64,000 nt of DNA from Xenorhabdus ehlersii (GTDB lineage: Bacteria; Pseudomonadota; Gammaproteobacteria; Enterobacterales; Enterobacteriaceae): positions 248,001 to 312,000 of the forward strand of contig NZ_RAQI01000001.1 in the NCBI RefSeq assembly GCF_003610465.1, written 5' to 3'. This document shows, in pieces, positions 10,801-18,681 of the stretch. The translations under genes and the position numbers were made by a program. The notes beneath the pieces were generated by a model. That model worked only from the letters and a program-made list of their open reading frames with translations, was not told where the DNA came from and did no database searches. The first letter of the stretch is position 1. Every line of letters begins with the position of its first letter.

Positions 10801-12276
10801 CATGAAGTGGCGGATATCCCCCAGCCGACACTGGCGGGACTGGACCGGGAATATCGTTACGATGCGGCACTGAATCTGGTGGCTGCCAATGATGAACGGC
10901 AATGGCTGCGCTATGTGGTCAACGGCAACGGTCAGGTGACTTCGGTCAGTGATGGCGACCAGCTGCGGGAGCATTATCAGTATGATGCCTGCGGTTACCC
11001 CGCCCGCCGTTTTGACGGTCGCCACGATATTGATAACGAACGACTTTACCAGAAAGGACACCGGCTACGACAAGCAGGTCAGCATCTGTTTGAATACGAT
11101 GATGCTGGCCGGATGACCGCCATGCAGTTGTGGCAGGAAGGCCATCGCCCACAACTGACCAACTTTCGCTGGAACAGCCAGAATCAGCTTATCGGGCTAC
11201 AGACTCCGGGCGGCCAGCAGTGGGATTATCGCTACGATGCCTTCGGGCGGCGTACCGAGAAAGTGTGTGAACGGGCCGGCCTGCGTACCACCTATCTGTG
11301 GGACGGAGATGTGCCGGCCGAAATTCGGGAGTACCGGCATCACCGGCTGTACAGCATCCGGCATCTGGTCTTTGACGGCTGGCAGTTGCTGGCACAACAG
11401 GTGCAGTTCTTTACTCTGAACCCGGAAGACCGTACTGAACTGCTGGGCGGAAAAATCCAGACCCAGTATGCGGTGTGCGCCCCGACCGGGGAACCGCTGG
11501 CGCTGTTTGATGAAGCCGGGCATCGGGTCTGGCGGCAACCGCTGCAAAGCCTGTACGGACTACAACTAGGGACGGCCGGTGAAAATGTGGAACTTAATCC
11601 GGGGTTAAAATTTGCGGGTCAATTTCTCGACGAGGAGAGCGGGCTGGTCTACAATCGATTCCGGTATTATTTGCCTGTGGCTGGGTGTTATTTAACCCCC
11701 GATCCGTTGGGAATACGGGGTGGAGAAAACATTTATATATATGGCTCTAATCCATGTACTCAAATTGATCCATTTGGGCTAGCGGCAAGTGATTATCCTT
11801 GGAATCAGCAAAAAATTAGCTTTGGAGAATGGTTTGATAAAGCATCAGTAGGCGATGTTACTGCAGCAATGTCTAATAAAGCTGTTAAACCAGGGATAAC
11901 AGATGCATTACGTAATGGCGGAGCCGCTCATGAATGGTTCCCAGTATCAATGGCAGCTAAGTCTAAAGAATTAGGCTTTAAATATAGTGAGTTATTGGAG
12001 CTTTCGTCTCCACGTTCAGATGTATGGTTCCAAGGTGTTCCAGATCCTAAAAATCCCGGTGTCTTTTTAGAAGGGCCACATTCCACCGGCGCTAAATTAC
12101 CTGCTGGGCAATCAGGTAGGGCGAGTTCTAATGGTCATAAAATTTTATTTGCACAATTAGAGAACGCCAAAACAAAAAGCGAAGCAGTAAAGGTGATTCA
12201 ATCATTTGCGAAGCAGTATGTAAAAGATGGTGCGCGTCTTATGAGCCAAATAAATTTTAGTGCTATAAAATGTTAG
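7810..12276 (+). CDS. rhs: PAAR-Rhs polymorphic toxin with unrecognised C-terminal tip
   Basis: 1488-residue T6SS effector. Residues about 35-50 carry a prePAAR motif (AARQGDPIQHKSFFG), about 48-105 are hydrophobic transmembrane segments, and about 115-200 form a PAAR domain (FINGQPAARVGDKLVCG, VFIGSGQRTY). From about 285 there are dozens of RHS/YD repeats (YDYHDNG, YEYDDWGNL, YRYDAFGRRTEK). The cage closes with YLTPDPLGIRGGENIYIYGS and the autoproteolysis motif IDPFGLA near residue 1325. The last 163 residues (from about 11785) are the toxin tip. It contains RNGGAAHEWFPVSMAAKS and SNGHKILFAQLENAKTKSEA; His and Glu residues hint at an enzyme, but I do not recognise the family. Base composition drops sharply at the tip. 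Immunity genes follow. Confidence 0.93.
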   Translation: MGLGDEIITRIARVGATHARPPLPPGGGARGPAAARQGDPIQHKSFFGALMGAVAGALIGAAIFGAVGLLVAGTGGLGATLIVAAAGSGLTYLASDAIAAASSAVTDFIDSFGSPDGVLDSGSGNVLIEGKPAARATVDMAKCSKHPAPPPLIAQGSESVFINGQPAARVGDKLVCGAAIKGGAGKVFIGSGQRTYLKVEEEFSGWQRALLVAVEFLVPPTRGLLKGVGKLLTKTGRQALLAGAKLGAKKAGHALKGRLICAKAAFKANKGMKRFTQATKKFFTGDPIDVTTGSLFDQRTEFELGQTIPLTFTRSWSPGWRGLLGENWLDNFSEAVIVTGDRVEVLTLEGASLHFALPHSVDHSINPEHPEFTLSRQKQGFVLTERNQPVRKYFTQPGLSVTTGTQRWQLAALRDCNNNTIGFHYNAQGQLHRVTHSDGPALVLLYREDGLLADIRRSDSGLSDVLVRYDYHDNGWLAEADSTQQFHLFYEYNAQGLISRWSDGDQTAVDYVYDAQGRCIESVGSGGYYPVRLDYEAGITRSTTPQGHTTTWHYNAGQQVTQVETPCGHVTRYEYDDWGNLRQQILPEGQILTLDYLVDTGLVTAFTDATGATWQYNYDEADRLTSMTDPLGRVWWQQYNDKGQAECFIAPDGSKTTLTRNAFGLVTKAEDDEGNQRNWEYDDHQRLTRLFDEENRSLRLGYDSHDRLQRLSSGGGALWLWQYDRHHRIALSDRPNNSLERFRHDRHGNLTRWTDARGVEWQIEYGPFDLPVGRVDGEGHRWQYRYDPDSLQLREVINPQGESYGYQLDADGRVTTETDYAGTQWHYAYDGNGNCTEKRDALNNVTRYDYDASGQMTAMHTPEGSTTYAYDILGRLLEVTAPDAEPLTFEYDDKGRLVREIQPYGEIRCEYPDSATTERTLHLPDGRRWKAGTQVNKVGELNLLSLSGKQTLSLERDEDGHEWHRQSDKGFILRQEHSLMGQLTAQRAGRNTEFFAAHEVADIPQPTLAGLDREYRYDAALNLVAANDERQWLRYVVNGNGQVTSVSDGDQLREHYQYDACGYPARRFDGRHDIDNERLYQKGHRLRQAGQHLFEYDDAGRMTAMQLWQEGHRPQLTNFRWNSQNQLIGLQTPGGQQWDYRYDAFGRRTEKVCERAGLRTTYLWDGDVPAEIREYRHHRLYSIRHLVFDGWQLLAQQVQFFTLNPEDRTELLGGKIQTQYAVCAPTGEPLALFDEAGHRVWRQPLQSLYGLQLGTAGENVELNPGLKFAGQFLDEESGLVYNRFRYYLPVAGCYLTPDPLGIRGGENIYIYGSNPCTQIDPFGLAASDYPWNQQKISFGEWFDKASVGDVTAAMSNKAVKPGITDALRNGGAAHEWFPVSMAAKSKELGFKYSELLELSSPRSDVWFQGVPDPKNPGVFLEGPHSTGAKLPAGQSGRASSNGHKILFAQLENAKTKSEAVKVIQSFAKQYVKDGARLMSQINFSAIKC

Positions 12277-12287
12277 GAGTATTAATA

Positions 12288-12683
12288 ATGAGTCAAAAAA
12301 CCACATATCCTATAAGTATATGGATTGGTACAGTTGATAACAGATTTGATGACTATATAAATCAAGATGAGTTTGGTGAGGAATGCGGTTTTTGCCAAGA
12401 TATAGGACAAGAATATGATGTTGATACCTTCTCCACCTATTTTGTTGATAATCCTATAAATATAAAAGAAATAATTGATGAAATTCCTTTCAGTGAGTCA
12501 TATGAAAATGAGCTATTGGTAAAATGCAACGAATTAAATATTACCAATGCTAACTGTTATGTATCAATACTAGATGAGTCATTTGAATTTGAAGAAAAAA
12601 ATAAAGATTTTTGTGGGTTAAAGTTTGTCGGTGTTTTCAATTACCAACTTCCAGATATTTGGTATGAAAATAATATAATTTAA
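12288..12683 (+). CDS. Imm22-like immunity protein, cognate to the Rhs tip
   Basis: 131-residue acidic cytosolic-type protein. It starts at ATG 12288 with AGGAG at 12274-12278, overlapping the rhs stop; the ATG at 12270 lies within rhs. The N-terminal ISIWIGTVDNRFDDYINQDE and the central CGFCQDIGQEYDVDTFSTYF match the pattern of the immunity 22 family (h-x-W-h-G, then F-x-x-D-h-G-h-x-x-Y-D-x-D-F). Position directly after the toxin tip, with the same low-GC composition, supports cognate immunity. Confidence 0.8.
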   Translation: MSQKTTYPISIWIGTVDNRFDDYINQDEFGEECGFCQDIGQEYDVDTFSTYFVDNPINIKEIIDEIPFSESYENELLVKCNELNITNANCYVSILDESFEFEEKNKDFCGLKFVGVFNYQLPDIWYENNII

Positions 12684-12692
12684 ATTAATTAC

Positions 12693-12727
12693 AGAGGCTG
12701 AGTTGATATTATTTAGCCTCTATTTTT
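12693..12727 (+). terminator. Rho-independent terminator after first immunity gene
   Basis: AGAGGCT (12693) pairs with AGCCTCT (12715), followed by ATTTTTG. It closes the vgrG-eag-rhs-imm transcription unit. Confidence 0.75.
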
Positions 12728-12811
12728 GTAACTAATTACTCTATTTTACGCCAAGAAGATTATGGTCAGGCATCATCATAATAACATGATATATAGTGGT
12801 AAATGTGGAAA

Positions 12812-13213
12812 ATGACAACTGAGAATCGAGTGCATTTATGGATTGGAAATAATTTTTCCTCTGAAGACGAATATATAAAATATTTTGAGTTGGATTATTC
12901 TGTTGAAGGTAATTTTGATGATCCTAACTATAAACTTTGTCAGTTTTGTAAGGACGTTGGTCTTCAATGGTATGAAGATGATTTTATAGGAATAATTCCA
13001 CGCTACGATGAAAGTGTTTCTATAGATGAAATTTTAGTTGATGCTGCTGTTGATCAAGATGAATTTCAATCAATAAAAGACATATGTGAGAAGTTAGGAA
13101 TAAAAGAAGCAAATGCCATATTTTGGTATCAAGATTCAGAACTACACATAAATCCCCCATATAAAGAACAATACAATGATATGAAATATATAGGATTATT
13201 TAAGGGTGATTAA
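12812..13213 (+). CDS. Second Imm22-like immunity protein
   Basis: 133-residue paralogue of the preceding immunity protein. HLWIGNNFSSEDEYIKYFEL and FCKDVGLQWYEDDFIG align with the same Imm22 pattern, while the rest is strongly diverged. The start at 12812 makes its N-terminus match the first copy (MTTENRVHLWIG against MSQKTTYPISIWIG); ATG 12803 is the alternative. It follows a terminator and is flanked by one, so it is a separate unit. Extra immunity genes behind rhs loci commonly protect against tips of former or sister alleles. Confidence 0.75.
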   Translation: MTTENRVHLWIGNNFSSEDEYIKYFELDYSVEGNFDDPNYKLCQFCKDVGLQWYEDDFIGIIPRYDESVSIDEILVDAAVDQDEFQSIKDICEKLGIKEANAIFWYQDSELHINPPYKEQYNDMKYIGLFKGD

Positions 13214-13217
13214 TTTA

Positions 13218-13322
13218 TTGAGCGATGGCTATGATGAGATGGAAATATTAAATTGGAACAAATCATTAAATGAATCTTTGATCAAAAAAGAACTCATGGA
13301 GTGGGTTAAAAATGAACTATAA
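13218..13322 (+). CDS. Very short ORF, possible remnant
   Basis: A 34-codon frame from TTG 13218 (or 27 codons from ATG 13239) ending MEWVKNEL. It begins right after the second immunity gene and is acidic and AT-rich like the immunity genes. It may be the tail of a degraded immunity or toxin gene. I do not recognise it, and coding is uncertain. Confidence 0.25.
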   Translation: MSDGYDEMEILNWNKSLNESLIKKELMEWVKNEL

Positions 13323-13360
13323 AAGTAACTCATTCATAAATATATTTTTGTGGTAATTTT

Positions 13361-13395
13361 AATAACGCTAGCATGATTGTTAGCGTTATTTTTTG
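13361..13395 (+). terminator. Rho-independent terminator
   Basis: AATAACGCTA (13361) pairs with TAGCGTTATT, followed by a run of T. It ends the second immunity unit before the next gene at 13450. Confidence 0.75.
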
Positions 13396-13449
13396 ACTAT
13401 AGATTATATCCAACACCACCACCATAAATTTTGAAAAGGACGACAATAC

Positions 13450-14241
13450 ATGATAAAACCAATGCAAAACACAATAACTTTTACGGAAGGCTGGTTTCTT
13501 TTTATTAATGGCGAGATCCCTTTCTATTGCGATCATGGATGCACTGTCACCGATTTTTCGGAGGCAGGAAACCTAATCGGTTATAATAAAAAAAACGGGA
13601 TCTACTTCAAATTCGCCTATGAATCCTCTGAAATCAGCGGGTATGAACCTCTGCCGGGAACCTATGTTCTGACCATCAGAAAATACAATTACACCTACAA
13701 TTCCGGTTATTATGGCCGTTGTGTTTATGCGGAAGTGAAACAGACCCAATGCCCGAAAGAGTTTAAAAATATCATGACGGATATGCTAAAAATGTCGGCG
13801 GAACAATCCACGTTTGAAGAAGTAAAACGACCGAAATCACAGGGAGAATGCACACCTCAGTTACAGCAATGTATTCAGGATTTTTTTACTGGCGTCAAGA
13901 AAGATCGCACGGATGAAATCATGGCCTTAATCAGGTCTCCCACGAATAAAGACGAAGAGGACGATATTCGTTATCTTCGTGAACTGTACTGTGGGAGCTA
14001 TGAAAGCCCCTATCAGAGAGATGATTTAGTTAAAAGTGAAATACATAAAAAAGTCGTCTCAGAGATCTACCGCTATTTTGACTCGCTCGATAAGACAAGA
14101 AAACTGGAAAATGGCCGGGATCTTTTTTCCTTTCTTTTCAGTTCAAAAAAATATGATATCAGTATCATTGTGCCTAAAAATGTGAGCTTATGTGATGTGT
14201 TTATGAATATGAGCTATCTTCAGGATGAAAAAATCATGTGA
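13450..14241 (+). CDS. Hypothetical protein in the T6SS cargo region
   Basis: 263-residue protein that I do not recognise. AAAGGA precedes the ATG. There is no signal peptide. The first 110 residues look beta-rich (ITFTEGWFLFINGEIPFYCD, YVLTIRKYNYTYNSGYYGRC), then comes a linker, then a helical C-terminal part with many charged residues (IRYLRELYCGSYESPYQRDD). GC is intermediate between the Rhs core and the immunity genes. It is the last plus-strand gene of the cargo inserted between two minus-strand transfer genes. It could be another effector or immunity protein, or unrelated cargo. Confidence 0.6.
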   Translation: MIKPMQNTITFTEGWFLFINGEIPFYCDHGCTVTDFSEAGNLIGYNKKNGIYFKFAYESSEISGYEPLPGTYVLTIRKYNYTYNSGYYGRCVYAEVKQTQCPKEFKNIMTDMLKMSAEQSTFEEVKRPKSQGECTPQLQQCIQDFFTGVKKDRTDEIMALIRSPTNKDEEDDIRYLRELYCGSYESPYQRDDLVKSEIHKKVVSEIYRYFDSLDKTRKLENGRDLFSFLFSSKKYDISIIVPKNVSLCDVFMNMSYLQDEKIM

Positions 14242-14303
14242 TAAAGCATCTACCTTCCAGTGTGGCCTGTATCCATAGAAATAGCAGGCCATGTTACCCA
14301 CGT

Positions 14304-16954
14304 TTATACAGGATGGTCGGGATCAACCTGTAACCCCCGCGCCAGATAGAGGCTCGGCGGCACGACCCGGAACAGCGCTTCGATTTTTTTCGCCAGTACC
14401 ACGCCTTCGGTATAGCAGCGCGGGAGTTTACTGGCAGAGAGCAACACGGCTTTTTGTTCTTCGTTGTGTTTTTTGAAACGGGCGATTTGCTCCACTTCAT
14501 CCGGGGGCATGGTGAGACACAGCCACCATTCCGCCATATTCAGCATTTTTTCAGCCGTATCCGGGTAGTCGGCAAGGTTCTGTGTGGCCAGCCACAGCCA
14601 GGCCCCCAGTTTACGCCACATTTTCACGACCTTGGTCATATAAGGGGACAGCAATGGGTTGGTGGTAGTGATATGCCCTTCGTCTATCACCAGTTGCAGT
14701 TCCCTGTCCTGATACTGGTCGCGTTCGGCCAGATTATTGACGGTGTTAATCAGTGACACCATCGCCAGTGCCATCTGTGCCGAGTAATTCTCACGTGCCA
14801 ACGTCCCCAAATCAATTAACGTCACATCCACTTCCGGCCACGGGGTGCCGGGGCGGTTAAACAATTCACCTTCAAAACCCTGTGTGAACATAGACATGGC
14901 CCCGGCCATTTCATCCGCCCGTGCCCGACGGGGTGCCGTGATTAAGGGCTGGCCGTGTTCATCCTGCCGATGGTTACGGGCGATGGTATACAGCGCGGTT
15001 TGTAAATCCGAGGCTACCATTTGACGCCCTGCCTCATAACTGGTCTGCGCGGCCAGCATAATCGCTTCACGGATCAAACCGCGGTCAGAACGGGTCAGAC
15101 GTTCTTCCTCTTTTTTCTCACCACCGGTGATCATCAGCCGGGCGGCAATTTCCATCTCGCCCAGAATATCACGCTGTTCATCGCCCTCTTCCTGCGCTTC
15201 TTCCGTCTCCGGAATATCGGCCTCATTGATCCGTAATTGTTTCGGGCTGAGTTGCAGCAACTGATGCGCATCTGCAAACAAGGCCAGACTGACACCACAA
15301 CCCGGTTTGATGCCGATTTTATTCATCGTCAACCCCAGACTTTCATAGTAATCGGCCAGTAAGCCAAAACTGTTCCCCGCTTCGACAATAAACAGACGCG
15401 GACGGTGGATCGCCATCAGTTGTACCAGCGAAGCACACAACGTGGCGGATTTGCCTGCCCCGGTCGGGCCGAACAGCAATAAGTGCGCGTTTTGGGTGCG
15501 ATCCTGTTTGTTCATTGGATCAAAGGTCAGCGGTGCTCCACCCCGGTTAAAGAAACTGAAGCCCGGATGCCCGGTGCCGGTTGAGCGTCCGGTGACCGGC
15601 ATCAGTCCTGCCAGATGCTGGACCCACGTCAGACGGCTGTACCAGTGTTTTTTATCTTTCTGCGGGTTAAAGCCCATCGGCAACGCCCGTAAATAAGCAT
15701 TCAGCGGGGACACACTGAATTCAGGTCGCACGGGCTGTAATCCGGCGCTCAGTAATGTGGAAGATAACTGATGCACCCGCTGGTTCAGATTATCTAAATC
15801 CTGACCGCGCACCAGAAAGGTCAGTGCACTGCGGTACAGTTTATGGCGTCGCCCCAGTAATTCCTTCACGGCCTGTACATCCTGCCGGACGCGCAGTGAT
15901 TCGGTATTTTCCCCTACGGCATTTTTTGCCAGTCGGGTGAAGCTTTCTTCCAGTGTATCCTGTGCCTGCGCCACAATGGTCAGCGTGACCACCGTGCCTT
16001 CCGGCATCATATCCATCAGCGCATTGATATGGTCGCCCCGTTTCACTTCCCCTGTCAGGGTGCCCGGCTCGGACGGACGCCGCAGGCGCTCGACCGGCAC
16101 CGCTTTATGCGGCAGACCGTCAAACCACCAGACACCGTTCTCAGGATCTGACACCGGCGGGGTAAACCACAGGCTTTCGGTAAAGTCATTATTCACCGGG
16201 AGATCGGATGGTGTAGGTGTTTCATAACTTACCGTGCGGTAGAAATCGGCTTTTGTCATACCCCAGTCCGGCGCGGGATTAAAATGACGCAGTAACCAAC
16301 TGTGAATTTGTTCGCCCTGTTGCCGGGTTGCCATAATACCGGCTGATGCCAGTGATGATATCAGTCGTTCGCAGACCTGATTGAGTGCTGCCACCGACGA
16401 TACCGTTTGAGGGTGAGCCTTCGATTTATGCGCAGGCAACCAGCGGTAAACGACCATGCGCGTCTGGCGCTGCTGCCCTCGCCACGGTTGCCCGGTGATT
16501 AAGCTGTCCTGAAATATCCCGTCAGGCTGGGCAATACTGTTCAGGTGACGTGCTGATTCTGCCAGAAAAGCGTCAGTAAAGGCTGTGCCCTGCGCCCACG
16601 GTTTCACATAGTCACGTAACGTATTGAGATAATTGTCAGGATCATCTTCATCCTGACAAAAAAACTGTACCACCCACGGCGAAATATCGTCCTCGTCCAG
16701 ACTGTCCTGAATGGCATCTTCCAGTTGTCACGAATTTCAAGCAACCGTTCAGCTGGACGCCCTTCGGTGGCAATGGGTTCAATCTGATAGACGGCCCCCA
16801 CGGACACACCATCATCCAGCAATAAACACTGCCCGTCTTCCAGATATTCCACCCAGGGCAGGTAGTCGATAATGGACGGATTCGCCCGGTAAATCGCGGC
16901 TTCATCTGTTTCGCTCAGTGTGCCGGGACGATGCAATGGGTTTGGATTATCCAT
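14304..16954 (-). pseudogene. Conjugative transfer ATPase, TIGR03744 (PFL_4706) family, TraC/VirB4-like, frameshifted
   Basis: VirB4-class ATPase of the mating pore of SPI-7/PFGI-1-type conjugative elements. It starts at ATG 16954 (MDNPNPLHRPGTLSETDE). A single-base loss near 16726-16731 shifts the frame (relatives would read RDQLEDAIQDSLDEDD); the remainder, about 780 residues, is open from 16673 to 14304. Visible features are Walker A GPTGAGKSATL, Walker B region LQLVIDEGHI, WLATQNLADYPDT, and the end FRVVPPSLYLARGLQVDPD. The start overlaps the upstream lipoprotein stop (TAATG). Frameshifting inactivates transfer unless the shift is suppressed. Confidence 0.88.
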
Positions 16955-17043
16955 TACCGTGCCTCCGTGCGTTCACCCGGCAAGGCATACTGCACCTGCT
17001 GATAAAACGGAAACACTGTGCTGTAGCCGGAGGCGGAATCGAA
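16954..17043 (-). pseudogene. 3' end of ICE conjugal-transfer lipoprotein gene (TIGR03751-like)
   Basis: Minus-strand codons preceding the ATPase gene read FDSASGYSTVFPFYQQVQYA then LPGERTEAR and a stop that shares one base with the ATPase start. The position immediately before the PFL_4706 ATPase and the LPGE-type ending suggest the TIGR03751 lipoprotein of this element class. Everything upstream is gone: the sequence switches to AT-rich island DNA at the 17-bp tRNA-Phe-like repeat. Confidence 0.55.
17027..17043. repeat. 17-bp copy of the tRNA-Phe 3' segment (att-like site)
   Basis: CCGGAGGCGGAATCGAA is identical to 32882-32898 inside tRNA-Phe, in the same orientation. The two copies bracket 15.9 kb carrying a P4-type integrase beside the tRNA. 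The flank on the left is conjugative-element sequence, not the rest of the tRNA 3' end, so this is not a simple attR. Confidence 0.7.
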
Positions 17044-17309
17044 AAGAATTATAACTTGTTGAATAGTATAAGTCTATAACCTTGCCTTCCTTTTATGCCC
17101 CTTTTAATGCCCCTAAGTTTTTTTGCTTGCTTTTTGTTCTATATCTTACTGATTTTTCTTATTTATATTACTAATTGTGTACTTTTAAATCATCTTAAAG
17201 CAAAAAAGCCGTGAGGGTTGAAAATGGTCAAATTGGGCTGCCATTTTACGCTCAGGGCTTAAGATAAAAAATGTTCATTTTTACGAAGTCGATCACAAAT
17301 TACAGCAGG

Positions 17310-17582
17310 TTATTCCTGTGGCTTAGAGCGGGCTTTCCTTTCTAATAATTCTCCGGTATGAGAATCGAAATAACGGCTGGGCCAGATCTCTGAGGGATGG
17401 ATGCCAAGGTAATTTGCGATAATCCATTCGCCTTTCGGCCACGGTCTGCTGAATGCATTTGCTAATGTTGATGAACTGAGTCCTGCTTCGCGGGAAACCG
17501 CCGCTAAGGTTGTACCCCGTTTACGTAATGCAGCAATAATATCGGCCTGATGCCAGTCATTTTGAACATTGTTGTTATTCAT
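17310..17582 (-). CDS. Ner/Nlp-like DNA-binding regulator
   Basis: 90-residue protein with the winged-helix-like Ner fold pattern: DWHQADIIAALRKRGTTLAA, VSREAGLSSSTLANAFSRPW, PKGEWIIANYLGIHPSEIWP. It resembles phage Mu Ner and the E. coli Nlp/SfsB regulator. ATG 17582 follows a purine-rich GGGG...AGGA; ATG 17600 is the alternative. A close paralogue is at 44400-44612. In phages Ner represses early transcription; here it may control island genes, but no operator is evident. Confidence 0.85.
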   Translation of the reverse strand: MNNNNVQNDWHQADIIAALRKRGTTLAAVSREAGLSSSTLANAFSRPWPKGEWIIANYLGIHPSEIWPSRYFDSHTGELLERKARSKPQE

Positions 17583-17600
17583 TCCTGCTACCCCTTCCAT

Positions 17601-18401
17601 TAATTAATATTGATGGTGGCGATTCAAGCAGGGTTCGCAATACCGGAGATCAACCAATCCGGCGAGGCCGAAGCCTCCCCCACCTGAACCGCCATAGAAA
17701 AGGCGAACGCAGGCGCACTGGCAGAAACATCCTACCAGTGGGTTGATCATTACAGGGTTGCGAATCCCCGACCATCGGATTTTGCCAATGGCGGGAATAC
17801 TTTAACTGATTGTTTTACCTAACACAATAATCGAACGGTTAAGTTTAACGGTTATTCCTCCTCTCAGAGCGCATAAACTCAGGGGATAATACGGACGACT
17901 AATCAATCTTTATTGTTTGTTCTCGTTCGTGATCGCTTCGCTATCCGTATTTTCCCTGTGATTTTCAGACTAACTTTATTCATTTAGAAACATTTTCCCT
18001 GCGTGTCGGTTAGATTCACCGTTCCGTGGTGCGTCAGATAATGTGTAGCAGGGCGAGGGTTATGTTGAGTTTTTGCAGGAGTTCGCTGCGTGCTCAGCAC
18101 GGCGATGGTTTACTCCCCGTTCAGTGCCTGATTCAATCAGGATGAACGCCTCATTATTCGTGACGTATGATATCTCCTTTCTTTACTGCATCGGCCTATT
18201 ACAAGGCGGTGAGTGAAAAACAAACGAAATAAGTGAATTAAGGCAGAAAAATGCCAATGAAAAGTGGTGACACTGAGTAATACGGGGTTCAAATCGGTCG
18301 TAAAGCCAGACCGGACGTGCTCTGGACGTTGGCCGCCCGGCGGCGTCACTTGGTAATCGCTCCGCTTCAACGCAAGTGACGCCGCGAAGTTTTCGGAACG
18401 T
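17601..18401. other. Gene-poor stretch of the P4-type island
   Basis: No convincing gene. 17615-17815 holds complementary blocks (GATCAACC near 17650 and GGTTGATC near 17745) and a near-repeat GGGTTCGCAA / GGGTTGCGAA, so a structured RNA or a binding region is possible. A minus-strand frame at 18137-18370 (SDYQVTPPGGQRPEHVRSGF) resembles a stretch often seen near P4-like phage genes in enterobacteria; I regard it as non-coding or a remnant. Confidence 0.4.
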
Positions 18402-18640
18402 TTACCGTACGTTAATCAAAGCATAGGTAAAAATCGTACAGAACACATTGTGATTGTGGCAGGGGCTATTGCCCTGCATGAATGAAAAGCCGGTGTATAA
18501 CAAGACCGGGAGACTTTCACCGCCAGACGATGGGTTAGGTGTCTGACGATATCTGCTTTCAAAAGTGTGCAGATGTACCGCATTGTATGCACTCCCTTGC
18601 AGGCTACGGGAGTTAATGAGATGGTCTTCCCCACCTTGTG
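18402..18640 (-). pseudogene. Possible Ash/Icd-like P4-phage gene remnant
   Basis: The minus-strand frame reads LHTFESRYRQTPNPSSGGES then a stretch with FSFMQGNSPCHNHNV, reminiscent of the Ash / Icd-like division-inhibitor ORFs of P4-type satellites. It stops after ALINVR, before the usual second half, and its front merges with the IS110-like element. Assignment is from memory of such sequences and is weak. Confidence 0.3.
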
Positions 18641-18681
18641 AACCATACTCTTTATAGAGTATTTTTTCTGGAGAGTCCATC

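Noticed and set aside
17615..17815. Retron or group II intron RNA
   Set aside because: Some complementary blocks, but no reverse transcriptase nearby and no convincing conserved core.
18137..18370. 77-codon minus-strand hypothetical protein
   Set aside because: A commonly annotated but unsupported frame near P4-like genes; weak start and no domain.
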